This document shows, piece by piece, positions 34,245-43,752 of a DNA stretch of 64,000 nucleotides; the first letter of the stretch is position 1, and every line of letters starts with the position of its first letter. The stretch lies in NCBI RefSeq assembly GCF_024498195.1, contig NZ_CP101824.1:1054001-1118000 (forward strand), given 5' to 3'. The position numbers were made by a program, and so were the translations under genes. Source of the DNA: Halovivax cerinus. GTDB taxonomy: Archaea; Halobacteriota; Halobacteria; Halobacteriales; Natrialbaceae. The notes below the pieces were generated by a model. It was not told the origin of the DNA, did no database searches, and saw only the letters and a list, made by a program, of their open reading frames with translations.

Positions 34245-34583
34245 ATGACCACGATAGACGAAAGCGGTACCGAACTCCGCATCGACGGCGAGACGGTCAC
34301 CCTCCCGGAACCCATCGAAGACGTCGAGGAGGTCGACGACACGGTCGTCGTCCTCTTCGGCGATGGATCGAGTGAACCGAGCGACACGAACGTCTGGGCG
34401 TTCGCGACTGATGGGGCCAAACTGTGGGAGATCGAGGCCGCGACCCTCCCGACCGGAGACGCCTACCGCTACACTGGCATCGCGGTCGAAGACGGTGCGC
34501 TTCGCGCGTCCAACTGGAAGGGTGGGACGTATCACGTCGACCCGACCGACGGGTCGATCGTCGAAAGTGAGCTTACGAAGTGA
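34245..34583 (+). CDS. 112-aa repeat-family protein 3 (putative immunity protein)
   Basis: 112 aa, the most divergent member. It keeps the plan: strand set TELRIDGETVTLPEPIEDV, then NVWAFATDGAKLWEIEA, and ASNWKGGTYHVDPTDGSIVE. This form (W-x-G-x-Y-x-(V/L)-D-x-x-x-G) is also common in bacterial putative immunity proteins as I remember them. The stop overlaps the GTG of the next small frame (GTGA). Confidence 0.65.
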   Translation: MTTIDESGTELRIDGETVTLPEPIEDVEEVDDTVVVLFGDGSSEPSDTNVWAFATDGAKLWEIEAATLPTGDAYRYTGIAVEDGALRASNWKGGTYHVDPTDGSIVESELTK

Positions 34584-34714
34584 GCTACGAACGAGTTCGT
34601 CGGAGGCGTCGTCGACAGAAGCGTGAACGACAATTCCGGTTCACTGGCCGGCTCAGTCTCGGACAATCCGAGATGGACGAACCGCTCGAAAAACTGCTAA
34701 AGGAAACTGAATGA
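34580..34714 (+). CDS. Small basic ORF between family members 3 and 4
   Basis: 44 aa, overlapping both neighbours by 4 nt (GTGA at its start, ATGA at its end), as translationally coupled genes do. It reads RERQFRFTGRLSLGQSEMDE then LEKLLKETE. The same end occurs at 33420-33476. Conservation of this frame between the two places supports coding, but the arginine-rich front half overlaps the remnant ankyrin end (SSTEA stop) in another frame, so it may be a leftover. Confidence 0.4.
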   Translation: MSYERVRRRRRRQKRERQFRFTGRLSLGQSEMDEPLEKLLKETE

Positions 34715-35049
34715 CGCAAATTCACTACGAAGATAACGTGCTCACCATCGGTGATGAATCGATCAGTATGGAGTACACGATCAGCCAGGTGCTGGAAGAA
34801 CCAGACATCGTGATCGCGGTCCTCTACCCTCCCGAGGGTGAGCAACACGACGGACGGAACGTGGTTGCGTTCGATACGGATGGAAACCAGCTGTGGCGGT
34901 CAGCACGCCCGGAAGATGCCACCAGCCATCTCTTCGGCGAGCTCTACAAAGAGGGTGGAGACGTAATCGGCTGGAGCTGGAACCACAACGAGTACAAGAT
35001 CGACCTCGAGACGGGCGAACTCGAGAATCTCGGGTACGGCGGGAAGTAA
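34711..35049 (+). CDS. 112-aa repeat-family protein 4 (putative immunity protein)
   Basis: 112 aa. Very close to copy 1 (33473): both have the same VLYPPEGEQHDGRNV, RPEDATSH and NEYKIDLETGELENLGYGGK segments. The flanking 140 bp before each of these two genes is also duplicated, so copies 1 and 4 arose by duplication of a block containing the ankyrin tail, the small basic frame and the gene. Confidence 0.7.
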   Translation: MTQIHYEDNVLTIGDESISMEYTISQVLEEPDIVIAVLYPPEGEQHDGRNVVAFDTDGNQLWRSARPEDATSHLFGELYKEGGDVIGWSWNHNEYKIDLETGELENLGYGGK

Positions 35050-35087
35050 TCCCCACAGTGAATACTCGCACCTCCACGGGTCCGAGT

Positions 35088-35203
35088 CTACAGCAAATTC
35101 GCAGCGGGACGACGGATTTCGGGACCGATCCGGATGCGGTTCTTGACCCGGTCATCGATGTGTTCACAATTGGTGGCGGGCAGTGCTCCACGCCTCGATC
35201 CAT
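35088..35203 (+). pseudogene. Relic of a DUF4157 toxin gene
   Basis: About 115 bp read QQIRSGTTDFGTDPDAVLDP then VIDVFTIGGGQ, matching toxin residues 96-133 (HRATTDAGTDPDAVPDAVLD, VLATGSGQ). A single missing base after gggcag breaks the frame, and the match ends near 35203. No start codon or catalytic part remains. Confidence 0.7.
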
Positions 35204-35226
35204 CTTCTCAGCTTCGTCGGCGGGAC

Positions 35227-35583
35227 TTACTCGTTGTAGTAGATGTGGAGGTCGGCGAAGTCCTGCCAGTTCTGAAGGAGGTAGTCTCGCATCCGTCGAA
35301 AGGAATAGTCGTCGTCGAGCCACACCTTTTTCTGCTCGTCGATGTCGGGTGGCAGATACTCTTTGTCGAGATGGGGTTGACCGTGGCGCGTATCCATCCC
35401 GACAATTTCGTCGTTTTCGTCCAGTGGTGTCTCGGCTTTCTGGACGAGGGACCACCCGTAGTTCTCGGCGTCTGCTGCTGGGTCGTATTCCTCGTCTCTA
35501 TGAGGGTCCGGCTCGACGTACCCGACGAGGAAATAATTGTCTCCCCGATAGGTCCCGAGGTCGATACTGTCAAAGCGTTCCAT
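35227..35583 (-). CDS. Unrecognised acidic protein, possibly TumE/DUF7718-like
   Basis: 118 aa. The C-terminal half, MDTRHGQPHLDKEYLPPD followed by SFRRMRDYLLQNWQDF, has the same order of features as the TumE-like toxin at 30728 (D/H-rich strand, then a long helix with a YL/FL and DF). I suspect a member of the same toxin superfamily but cannot prove it. It is divergent from the antitoxin-like gene at 35916 across 332 bp that contains an A/T-rich, TATA-like patch at 35780-35812. Confidence 0.55.
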   Translation of the reverse strand: MERFDSIDLGTYRGDNYFLVGYVEPDPHRDEEYDPAADAENYGWSLVQKAETPLDENDEIVGMDTRHGQPHLDKEYLPPDIDEQKKVWLDDDYSFRRMRDYLLQNWQDFADLHIYYNE

Positions 35584-35915
35584 CGAACACCACCTGTTTA
35601 CCGGTCGTCGTAGCGTTTGTGTTCATAGTAGCGTGAATCACCTGAGAACTGGATGCTCGCGCGCGACCGTCGAACCAGCGTAGCCTTCGCTCCGAAACTC
35701 GTGATTTCCCGACGAAGAAGACCACTACTTAGCTAGTAGGTGGATAGAACGCCGGCCGGCGAAGCAGAACTGTCCTCACTCTAGTATTATATTCTCGGAA
35801 ACTTAAAAGTTACGGTTTCTAACGCGTGTCGGGGCCCAATCTAACTCCACCGCATCCGTACTATCGAAACACTTTTGACCGTTGCAGTCTGAACAACGGT
35901 TGAGGAGAATTGCAT

Positions 35916-36302
35916 ATGCCCGAGTTGGAAGAACCATCGACGTCGGTCCCCGATCCGAACGATTTCGAGAGCGATGTGGCGGCTGTCGACGACCGTCTGG
36001 CACTCCGTGCTGCGTTTTCGGAAACGCTCACACAGCACGGCTTCCCCGATACGCTCGTCCTCGCCCGGGAGCGCGCCGAGGACGTCTTTCACGACCGCCG
36101 CCTCGATCTGCTCGATCACTTGAACGAGCACGAACCCGACTCGGTCCGTGCCCTCGCTGCGGAACTCGGCTACGACAAAGGTGTCGTCAGCCGCGACTTG
36201 CAAAAGCTCGCTCGGATCGACATCGTCGAATACGTCGAAGACGGCCGGGCGAAAGCGCCGCGGCTCAAGCACGACCACGTCGCCATCGAACCGGTCGTCT
36301 GA
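35916..36302 (+). CDS. HTH antitoxin-like protein, HVO_A0114 type
   Basis: 128 aa. Winged helix at about 60-110: DRRLDLLDHLNEHEPDSVRA, AAELGYDKGVVSRDLQKL as recognition helix, then IVEYVEDG. It resembles the antitoxin at 31014. A gaggag ribosome site lies 8 nt before the ATG. There is no toxin gene directly beside it on the same strand; the only candidate is the divergent 35227 gene. Confidence 0.7.
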   Translation: MPELEEPSTSVPDPNDFESDVAAVDDRLALRAAFSETLTQHGFPDTLVLARERAEDVFHDRRLDLLDHLNEHEPDSVRALAAELGYDKGVVSRDLQKLARIDIVEYVEDGRAKAPRLKHDHVAIEPVV

Positions 36303-36551
36303 TCGGTTTCCGGACGTCTATCCGCCAGCCCGCTCGTCTACGACTACGGTTCGTACCCTCTGCCATTCTGCGGTTTGCCGCTCGCGTTCGGCGACTGGCC
36401 CCACTATCGAACTCCCTGCGACGACCGTTTCGGGACTCGCCGTTCGATTCCGCTCCCGTGCCGCCACCAACATGAGCCCGTAGGCGTACCGTACCGCCCC
36501 GAACCGCCGGCCTAACAAGGAGTTTCGAGCGCGTCGGCCACGCTGACAGTC

Positions 36552-38303
36552 ATGGCGGAACACTTCGGGGTCCTCGCACTGGCACCGCCACTGCTGGCGA
36601 TCGTGCTGGCGATGACGACGCGACAGGTGCTGGTGTCGCTGTTCGCCGGCGTTTGGGTCGGGGCGTTGCTCGTCGCCGGGTGGAACCCGATCGCGGCCAC
36701 GGCGCTGACGATGGACTGGCTCGTCGAGGTCGTCCGGGCGCCGTTCGACACGAAGTTCATCATCCTGATCCTGTTCATGGGCGCGGGAGCCGCGTTCATC
36801 TACCGGTCGGGCGGCGTGCTGGCGCTCGAACGCGCGATCGGCGATCGCGTGAACACCGCGCGCGACTCGCAGATACTCACCTGGGTGATCGGGGTGTTCA
36901 TCTTCTTCGACTCGTACACGAGCACCGTCGTGACGGGCAACGCGACGCGCGAACTCGCCCAGGACAACCGCTCGTCGCGGGAGATGCACGCCTACGCGCT
37001 CGACTCGACGACCTCGCCGGTCACGACGTTCGGCCCGGTCTCGAACTGGGTCGGGTTCCAGGTGTCGATGATCATCGTGGGATTCGAGGCGACGGACGTC
37101 ACCACCGAGAGCCTCGACGTCACCGCGTTCGGCCTGTTCCTGCGGTCGATCCCGTGGAACGTCTACTGCTTCATGGCGTTCTTCATGGTCGGCTTCATCG
37201 CGATCACCCAGCGATTCTACGGGCCGATGCTGTCCGCCGAGTGGCGCGCCCGTTCTACGGGCCGGACGATACGCGAGGACGCGACGCCGCTGTCGGACGT
37301 CTCAGCCGACGTCGGCGAACCGAGTGAGAAGAACCCCACGCTGGTGAACTTCTTCGCGCCGATCCTCGTCTTGCTCGTGGTCGGCCTCGTCTCGATGTGG
37401 TACCTGGGTGGCGGGCACCAGCCCGGCGTCGACGTCTCGACGGCCTTTCAGGAGACCGACGTGGCGCTCGGGTTGCTCTACGGCGCGTTCGCGTTCATGC
37501 TCGTCGGGTTCGTCGGCTCGCTCGCCTACCGGACGATGGACCTGGAGGAAGCCAGCGAGACGATCCTCGACGGCTTCAAGACGATGGTGATCGCGCTCGC
37601 GATCATCGTCCTCGCGTGGGCCATCGGCGTGGCCGCCGAGAACGTCGGTACGGCCGATTTCATCGTGGACGTGATGGTGGGCAGCGGCGTTCCCGGGGGC
37701 TTCCTCCCGCTGATCATCTTCGCCGCGGCGATGTTCGTCGCCTTCACTACCGGGACCTCGTGGGGCACGATGTCCATCCTGACGCCGCTCGCCATCCCAC
37801 TCGGCCTCGAACTCGTCGGCTCGTCGGTGCTCCCGGTCGTGATCGCGATGCTGTTCGGCGGCGCCATCTGGGGCGACCACAGTTCGCCGATCAGCGACAC
37901 CACGGTGATGTCTTCGATCTTCGCCGGTTCTGACCACATCGACCACGTCAACACGCAGATCCCCTTCGCCGCGACGGCTGCCGGCGTCACCGTGATCGTC
38001 CTCCTGCTGTACGGCTTCGGGCTGCGGAGCCCGCTCGTCGCCCTGCCGCTCGCGCTCGGACTGACGATCGTGGCGGTCCTCGCGCTCAACAAGATCGACG
38101 CGCGGCGCAAGGGGCTCCCGGAGGTGATGCCGACGGCCGAGGCCATCGAATCTGGTACCGTGGACGTCGATCGAATCGAGCGCGGCGACCGCACCGGGAG
38201 CGACGGCCGGTACGATCACCTCTCGGCGATTCCGATCGCGGCGGTCACCATCACCGTCGCGTACGTCGCGCTCGTGTTCGCGTTCGCGGCACTCGGGGGG
38301 TGA
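36552..38303 (+). CDS. Na+/H+ antiporter, NhaC family
   Basis: 583 aa with about twelve membrane segments. Family signatures: FDSYTSTVVTGNATRE with the conserved charged residues, DSTTSPVTTFGPVSNWVGF, FVAFTTGTSWGTMSILTPLA, and GGAIWGDHSSPISDTTVMSS. These belong to the NhaC/ion-transporter superfamily, exchanging sodium for protons in the cell membrane. A hydrophilic loop is at about 230-265 and an acidic one at 520-555. Specificity could also be for an organic anion such as malate/lactate. Confidence 0.85.
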   Translation: MAEHFGVLALAPPLLAIVLAMTTRQVLVSLFAGVWVGALLVAGWNPIAATALTMDWLVEVVRAPFDTKFIILILFMGAGAAFIYRSGGVLALERAIGDRVNTARDSQILTWVIGVFIFFDSYTSTVVTGNATRELAQDNRSSREMHAYALDSTTSPVTTFGPVSNWVGFQVSMIIVGFEATDVTTESLDVTAFGLFLRSIPWNVYCFMAFFMVGFIAITQRFYGPMLSAEWRARSTGRTIREDATPLSDVSADVGEPSEKNPTLVNFFAPILVLLVVGLVSMWYLGGGHQPGVDVSTAFQETDVALGLLYGAFAFMLVGFVGSLAYRTMDLEEASETILDGFKTMVIALAIIVLAWAIGVAAENVGTADFIVDVMVGSGVPGGFLPLIIFAAAMFVAFTTGTSWGTMSILTPLAIPLGLELVGSSVLPVVIAMLFGGAIWGDHSSPISDTTVMSSIFAGSDHIDHVNTQIPFAATAAGVTVIVLLLYGFGLRSPLVALPLALGLTIVAVLALNKIDARRKGLPEVMPTAEAIESGTVDVDRIERGDRTGSDGRYDHLSAIPIAAVTITVAYVALVFAFAALGG

Positions 38304-38330
38304 TCCTGGGTTCGCTGAGACCGTACTCGA

Positions 38331-40052
38331 TCACGATTCGCGTTCGACGTCGACGCCGCGGAACGCGATCGCCGTCCCCTCGCGGCTCTCCGCGACGCCG
38401 ACACGCCAGCCGTGGGCCGCGGCGACGCGTTCGGCGTCACGTCGGGGATCCGTTCCGTCGCGGGCGCCCACCTGACCCGCGAACGGGTTCCCGTCGGCGG
38501 CGCTGCTCGCGACGTAGAATCCGTCGTCTGTCGCTCCGACGGAGACGACGATGGCGTCGTCCGGGTTCGGTTCGTGGTCGACGTCCACACTCTGTCCGCC
38601 CGACTCGTCGGTTCCGGTCCGAGCGGTCGCCGCCGCGAACAGGCGTTCGAACGCGTCGCGGAGCTGGTCGCTGTCGGCCTCGAGGCGGGCGCCGGGACCG
38701 AGGTCGAGGCTCGCGTCGGTGGTTTCGACGTCGGCCCAGGCCCGGCGAGCGAGGTCGTGGAGGTCCACCGCCTCGCGGGAGACGACGACGGCGTCGCGAC
38801 CGACGAGCCTGCCCAGGTGGTCGACCGCCTCGCGCAGCTCCTCGTGGGCGGCGTCGATCTCGGCGAAGTGTTCGGGGTCGCCGGTCTCCTCGGCCACTTC
38901 GAGGTATCCGCGAGCGACGCTGAGCGGGTCGCGAACGTCGTCTAGCACGTCGCCGATCGTCTCCAGTCGGTGCGTCCGGGACGCCAATTCCCGCTCGGCC
39001 CGCCGTCGCTCGGTGACGTCCGCACAGACGACGAGCCCGACGGCCGGCCCGGAGTCGTCGGTGTCGCTCCCGGACGGGACGACCGTGACGTCGTACGTTC
39101 GAATTCCCTCGTCCGTCTCGTACCGTCCGGAAAGCATCACCTCCCGTCTTCTCCCTGGCGCGACGACGCCGTCGGGTACACTACCGTCGATGGAGGCACC
39201 TCCGCCCCGGTCGCCTGGCGGTTCGCGATCGACGCCCGGTCCGCCAGCGTTCCGTCCGGAGGCAACCACGTCGCGATCCGACCGCCTGGGATCGAGGGCG
39301 GACCGGAAGCGGTCGCCGTCGACGTCGATCCCAGCTGCGTCGAAGACGTCGGTGACCGGCCGATCGACGGCCGCTCCGGAGCCGATCCCGAAGGTCGCCC
39401 GGAAGGTGTCGTTCACGGCCGTGACGATCGCCGATCCTGTCGATTCGACGGCGTAGGCGCAGGCGGGTTCGGGCGTCGCGTCGAACGCCGCCCGGAAGCG
39501 GTCGCGCTGGTCGGCCGTCCGTTCGAGGCGATCATGGAGGTGGGTGCGAGCGTCGTCGAGCCGGTCGCGTTCTCCCGTTCGATCCGCGAGCGTCTTCGCG
39601 AGCGACGCGTAGTCGCTCGCGAGGTGCTCGGCAGCCCGACGGTGTCGGGGGGCGCTCGCAGTCGACCGATCCGCTTCGGGCGCGCTCGAACCCGAACACA
39701 CCCAGGCGATCTCGTCCGCCAGGTGGGTCGTGGCGTCGCTCGCGTCCCGGCGGACGTAGCCCGCGATGCCGTCGGTGGCACGGGCTACCGCCGGTTCGAA
39801 CGAGTCCTCGGTAAAGAGCACCACCGGGGTGTCGTCGGCGTCGTCGATCACGTCGAGGAGAGCGGCGCCGTCGGCCGTCGTCGGCGTCTCGGCGAAGACG
39901 ATGCAGTCGGCCATCCCGGCGGCGTAATCCACGTCGTCGGGCGTCGCCGGTTCGACGTCGAGTCCGTCTCCCGCCGCTTCCAGGGCTACCGCACCGCTCG
40001 CTGCGGCGTCCGACGTTACGGCGACGTAGATGACCGTTCGGCTGTCCGCCAT
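38331..40052 (-). CDS. Degenerate histidine-kinase-like protein (receiver-like, PAS, HisKA-like)
   Basis: 573 aa. 1-118: receiver-like alpha/beta domain without a clear phospho-Asp. 185-350: PAS domain interrupted by a 60-residue polar insert. 360-420: HisKA-like helix pair VLDDVRDPLSVARGYLEVA, aligning with VVSHDLRNPLSVAAGYLERT of the kinase at 22239 but with Asp371 in place of the His. 455-570: an ATPase-like remnant lacking the N-box Asn and both glycine motifs. It is therefore unlikely to phosphorylate; a binding or sensory role is inferred. Convergent with the antiporter. Confidence 0.8.
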   Translation of the reverse strand: MADSRTVIYVAVTSDAAASGAVALEAAGDGLDVEPATPDDVDYAAGMADCIVFAETPTTADGAALLDVIDDADDTPVVLFTEDSFEPAVARATDGIAGYVRRDASDATTHLADEIAWVCSGSSAPEADRSTASAPRHRRAAEHLASDYASLAKTLADRTGERDRLDDARTHLHDRLERTADQRDRFRAAFDATPEPACAYAVESTGSAIVTAVNDTFRATFGIGSGAAVDRPVTDVFDAAGIDVDGDRFRSALDPRRSDRDVVASGRNAGGPGVDREPPGDRGGGASIDGSVPDGVVAPGRRREVMLSGRYETDEGIRTYDVTVVPSGSDTDDSGPAVGLVVCADVTERRRAERELASRTHRLETIGDVLDDVRDPLSVARGYLEVAEETGDPEHFAEIDAAHEELREAVDHLGRLVGRDAVVVSREAVDLHDLARRAWADVETTDASLDLGPGARLEADSDQLRDAFERLFAAATARTGTDESGGQSVDVDHEPNPDDAIVVSVGATDDGFYVASSAADGNPFAGQVGARDGTDPRRDAERVAAAHGWRVGVAESREGTAIAFRGVDVERES

Positions 40053-40433
40053 CGGAGGTCCGTCCTGTCACGTATGTTGGGTCCGGGTAATGTATGTATT
40101 GTCTGTGTGAGTGGAGGAGTCGACCGATAATTACCGCAACCGGTGATCGCGTGTCGTCGGTCCGACGTGGGACGCCGCGGATCGGTGGTGGGACGCCGTG
40201 GCTTCGTTGTGGGTGGACGCCATAACTTCGTTGTGAGTTGATGACGTGGCTGCGTTTCGCACGGGCAGCGATCGAGTGCCAGTGAGCGAACGATCCGGGC
40301 GCGTCGAGCGACAGGTTCGAGCGAGAATTCGCCCGACAGATCCGAGCGAGAATTCGATCGGCGGGACGGGAACGGACGCGTCCGCCGCGCCGGTGCGGAA
40401 CTGTTTTACCCGCTGCGGCGCCACAATCGCACG
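40053..40433. other. Region without a gene; short imperfect repeats
   Basis: Holds two 23-bp near copies (cgacag...cgagcgagaattcg at 40309 and 40334, period 25) and a run of related ggacgcc/cttcgttgtg phrases at 40166-40245. No conserved reading frame seen. The alaS T-tract lies at 40404-40407. Confidence 0.6.
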
Positions 40434-43214
40434 ATGAGCGACCTCGAGGAGGAGTACCGTCTCGAGTACTTCAGGGAGGAGGGATTCGAGCGCGTGGAGT
40501 GTGTCTCCTGTGGGAATCACTTCTGGACGCGCGATCCCGAGCGCGAGGTGTGTGGGGAACCGCCGTGTGCGACCTACGACTTTATCGACGACCCGGGATT
40601 CGACGAGGCGCACTCTCTAGAAGAGATGCGAGAGGCGTTCCTCTCGTTTTTCGAGGACCACGACCACGAGCGCATCGAACCGTACCCGGTCGCGGCGAAC
40701 CGCTGGCGCGACGACGTCCTGCTCACACAGGCGTCGATCTACGACTTCCAGCCGCTGGTCACGTCGGGCCAGACGCCGCCGCCGGCGAACCCGCTGACCA
40801 TCTCGCAACCGTGTATCCGGATGCAGGACATCGACAACGTGGGCAAGACGGGTCGGCACACGATGGCCTTCGAGATGATGGCCCACCACGCGTTCAACGC
40901 CCGCGAAGACATCGACGATCCCGGGCAGTACGCCTTCGAGGGCGAAGTCTACTGGAAGGACCGCACCGTCGAGCTCTGTGACGAGTTGCTCGACTCGATG
41001 GGCGCGGACATCACCGAGGTCACCTACATCGAGGACCCGTGGGTCGGCGGCGGGAACGCCGGGCCCGCGATCGAGGTCATCTACAAGGGCCTCGAACTCG
41101 CGACGCTGGTCTTCATGTGCATGGAGCAAGATCCCGACGGCGAGTACGAACTCAAAGACGGGAACACCTACTCCTACATGGACACCTACGTCGTCGACAC
41201 CGGCTACGGCCTCGAACGCTGGACCTGGATGAGCCAGGGCACCCCGACGGTCTACGAGGCCATCTATCCGGAGACGATCTCGTTCCTGACCGACAACGCC
41301 GGACTCGACTACACCGACGACGAGTCCGACCTCGTCGCCCAGGCGGCCAGGCTCTCCGGCAACCTGGACATCGACGACGTCGACGACGTCGAGGCGGCCC
41401 GCGGCGACATCGCGGCGGAACTCGGCGTGGACGTCGAGGAACTGCGCGATCTCGTCGAGCCGTTAGAGCACATCTACGCCATCGCCGATCACGCCCGGAC
41501 GCTCGCGTACATGTTCGGCGACGGCATCGTCCCGTCGAACGTCGCCACGGGCTACCTCGCCAGGATGGTCCTTCGGCGGATGAAGCGTCTCTGCGACACC
41601 GTCGGCGTCGACGCGCCGCTCGACGAACTCGTCGATATGCAGGCCGACCGACTCGGGTACGAGAACCGCGACACGATTCGAGACATCGTCCGCACCGAGG
41701 TCGAGAAGTACCGCGAGACGTTAGAACGCGGCCGTCGCCGCGTCGAGGACCTGGCGCGCGAGTACGCCGAACGCGACGAGCCGATCCCCGTCGACGAACT
41801 GATCGAACTCTACGACTCCCACGGCATCCAGCCGGACATGGTCGCCGAGATCGCCGACGACCACGGCGCGACGGTCGACGTCCCAGACGACTTCTACGGG
41901 CTGGTCGCCTCACGCCACGACGATGAGACCGCGGGCGGGGTCGAGGCGAGCGGCGCCGAGGAGCGCTTCGCCGACCTTCCAGAGACGGAGAAACGCTACT
42001 ACAACGACCAGGAACGCACCCAGTTCGAGGCGGTCGTCCTCGACGTCTTCGAACGCGAGGAGGGATACGACGTCGTTCTCGACGGTACCCTCTTCTATCC
42101 CGAAGGCGGCGGACAGCCGGCCGACACCGGGACGCTCGCGACCGACGAGACGACGGTCGAGGTGACCGACGTACAGGCGGTCGACGACGTCGTCCTCCAC
42201 CGAACCGACGGCCCGATCGGCAAGGGCGAGTTCGTCACCGGTCGGATCGACGCCGACCGCCGCCGCCAGCTGATGGCCCACCACACGGCGACGCACATCG
42301 TCGGGCACGCCGCCCGCGAGGTGCTGGGCGACCACGTCCGTCAGGCCGGCGCCCAGAAGGGCGTCGACTCCTCGCGGCTCGACGTCCGCCACTACGACCG
42401 CATCTCCCGCGACCAGGTCGAGGAGATCGAGCGGGTCGCCAACGACCTCGTCACGGCGAACGTCCAGGTCTCCCAGGAGTGGCCCCACCGCAACGAGGCC
42501 GAGGCCGAACACGGCTTCGACCTCTACCAGGGCGGCATCCCACCGGGCGAGCACATCCGCCTGATCCACGTCGGCGAAGACGTCCAGGCCTGCGGCGGCA
42601 CGCACGTCGCCCGCACGGGCGATATCGGCGCGATCAAGATCCGCTCGACCGAGCGCGTCCAGGACGGCGTCGAGCGCCTCGTCTTCGCCGCGGGCGAGGC
42701 TGCCATCCGGGCCACCCAGGAGACCGAGAACGCCCTTTACGAGGCGGCCGACGTGCTCGACGTCGATCCGCAGGACGTCCCCGAGACGGCCGAGCGCTTC
42801 TTCGATGCCTGGAAGGATCGCGGCAAGCGCATCGAGGATCTCGAATCACAGCTGGCCGAAGCCAGAGCCGCCGGCGCCGACGACGCTGCGGAGGTCGAGG
42901 TGGGCGAGACGACGGCCGTCGTCCAGCGCATCGACGCCGACGTCGACGAACTCAGGGCGACCGCCTCTGCTTTCGCCGAGGAGGGCCAGATCGCCGTTCT
43001 CGGCAGCGGTCTCGACAGCGCGCAGTTCGTCGTCGCGGTCCCCGACGGCGTCGGCGTCAACGCCGGCGAGGTCGTCGGCGAACTCGCCGCGAAGGTCGGC
43101 GGCGGTGGTGGCGGGCCCCCGGACTTCGCCCAGGGTGGCGGCCCCGACGTCGACGCGCTGGAGGACGCACTCGCCGATGCACCCGACGTGCTCAAGGCGG
43201 TACGAAACGCCTGA
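40434..43214 (+). CDS. alaS: Alanyl-tRNA synthetase, archaeal type
   Basis: 926 aa. The N-terminus [22 protein letters not shown] with a zinc knuckle is the archaeal form. Class II motifs occur at [20 protein letters not shown] and in [21 protein letters not shown]. The editing domain has [17 protein letters not shown] and [13 protein letters not shown] (zinc ligands H, H, C, H). The C-terminal oligomerisation domain ends in a glycine-rich [17 protein letters not shown]. It charges tRNA-Ala and clears Ser/Gly. T-tract at 40404-40407 supports the start. Confidence 0.97.
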   Translation: MSDLEEEYRLEYFREEGFERVECVSCGNHFWTRDPEREVCGEPPCATYDFIDDPGFDEAHSLEEMREAFLSFFEDHDHERIEPYPVAANRWRDDVLLTQASIYDFQPLVTSGQTPPPANPLTISQPCIRMQDIDNVGKTGRHTMAFEMMAHHAFNAREDIDDPGQYAFEGEVYWKDRTVELCDELLDSMGADITEVTYIEDPWVGGGNAGPAIEVIYKGLELATLVFMCMEQDPDGEYELKDGNTYSYMDTYVVDTGYGLERWTWMSQGTPTVYEAIYPETISFLTDNAGLDYTDDESDLVAQAARLSGNLDIDDVDDVEAARGDIAAELGVDVEELRDLVEPLEHIYAIADHARTLAYMFGDGIVPSNVATGYLARMVLRRMKRLCDTVGVDAPLDELVDMQADRLGYENRDTIRDIVRTEVEKYRETLERGRRRVEDLAREYAERDEPIPVDELIELYDSHGIQPDMVAEIADDHGATVDVPDDFYGLVASRHDDETAGGVEASGAEERFADLPETEKRYYNDQERTQFEAVVLDVFEREEGYDVVLDGTLFYPEGGGQPADTGTLATDETTVEVTDVQAVDDVVLHRTDGPIGKGEFVTGRIDADRRRQLMAHHTATHIVGHAAREVLGDHVRQAGAQKGVDSSRLDVRHYDRISRDQVEEIERVANDLVTANVQVSQEWPHRNEAEAEHGFDLYQGGIPPGEHIRLIHVGEDVQACGGTHVARTGDIGAIKIRSTERVQDGVERLVFAAGEAAIRATQETENALYEAADVLDVDPQDVPETAERFFDAWKDRGKRIEDLESQLAEARAAGADDAAEVEVGETTAVVQRIDADVDELRATASAFAEEGQIAVLGSGLDSAQFVVAVPDGVGVNAGEVVGELAAKVGGGGGGPPDFAQGGGPDVDALEDALADAPDVLKAVRNA

Positions 43215-43244
43215 ACGGGCCCGCTGTCGGCGGTCGTCGCGGGG

Positions 43245-43433
43245 TCACCGCGGTCGATTTTCCGGGTAGTCGTGACCGAGGACGAGCGCGACCACGTTGA
43301 GCGCCAGCAGCGAGACGAGCAGGCCGAACCGCCCCCCGGAGTCGATTCCGGACACGAGGAGCGGCAGGTAGACGACGGGTAAGAGCGTACCGAGCCAGAA
43401 CGAGACGGTCGTGATGGTGGGTGCGTTCGGCAT
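43245..43433 (-). CDS. Small two-helix membrane protein
   Basis: 62 aa with two hydrophobic segments, VSFWLGTLLPVVYLPLLV (10-27) and FGLLVSLLALNVVALVLG (36-53), then HDYPENRPR. No family recognised. The frame stays open upstream to 43541; the ATG at 43433 is the first that gives a sensible membrane protein. Convergent with alaS. Confidence 0.6.
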   Translation of the reverse strand: MPNAPTITTVSFWLGTLLPVVYLPLLVSGIDSGGRFGLLVSLLALNVVALVLGHDYPENRPR

Positions 43434-43752
43434 GGGTGGCGACGTGTGCCTACGCGGCATCGGTAGGGGAGTGGTTACACTCGGCGGTCGGACCGCCGAT
43501 ACGGGCGGGGTTCGAGCGTTCACTGCGCTCGGTCGGTTCATCGACGGCTACCGCGAACGGGTGGTTGTCGGGTGCGCTGTGCATGTGGACTCGGGCCACC
43601 CCTGCTACGGTAGCGTCGGCCATTGTTATGGAAGAACTACTGGACCCGGGCCTGGGCCGTACGCGGTGCCATCCACCCAGAATGCCTCGCGTACTCGGAG
43701 GCGGGCACCGACGCGGATCGAGACGGAGTTGGAGCCGTCGTCACTCCGGAAC
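43434..43752. other. Region without a supported gene
   Basis: A TTG-started frame at about 43623 (LWKNYWTRAWAVRGAIHPEC) looks slightly protein-like but has no upstream promoter and runs into the antisense of the protease gene. Nothing else noted. Confidence 0.4.

Noticed and set aside
31696-36302. Contractile injection system structural genes
   Set aside because: I looked for sheath, tube, baseplate or ATPase genes around the DUF4157 toxin; none is in the window, so delivery cannot be assigned from here.
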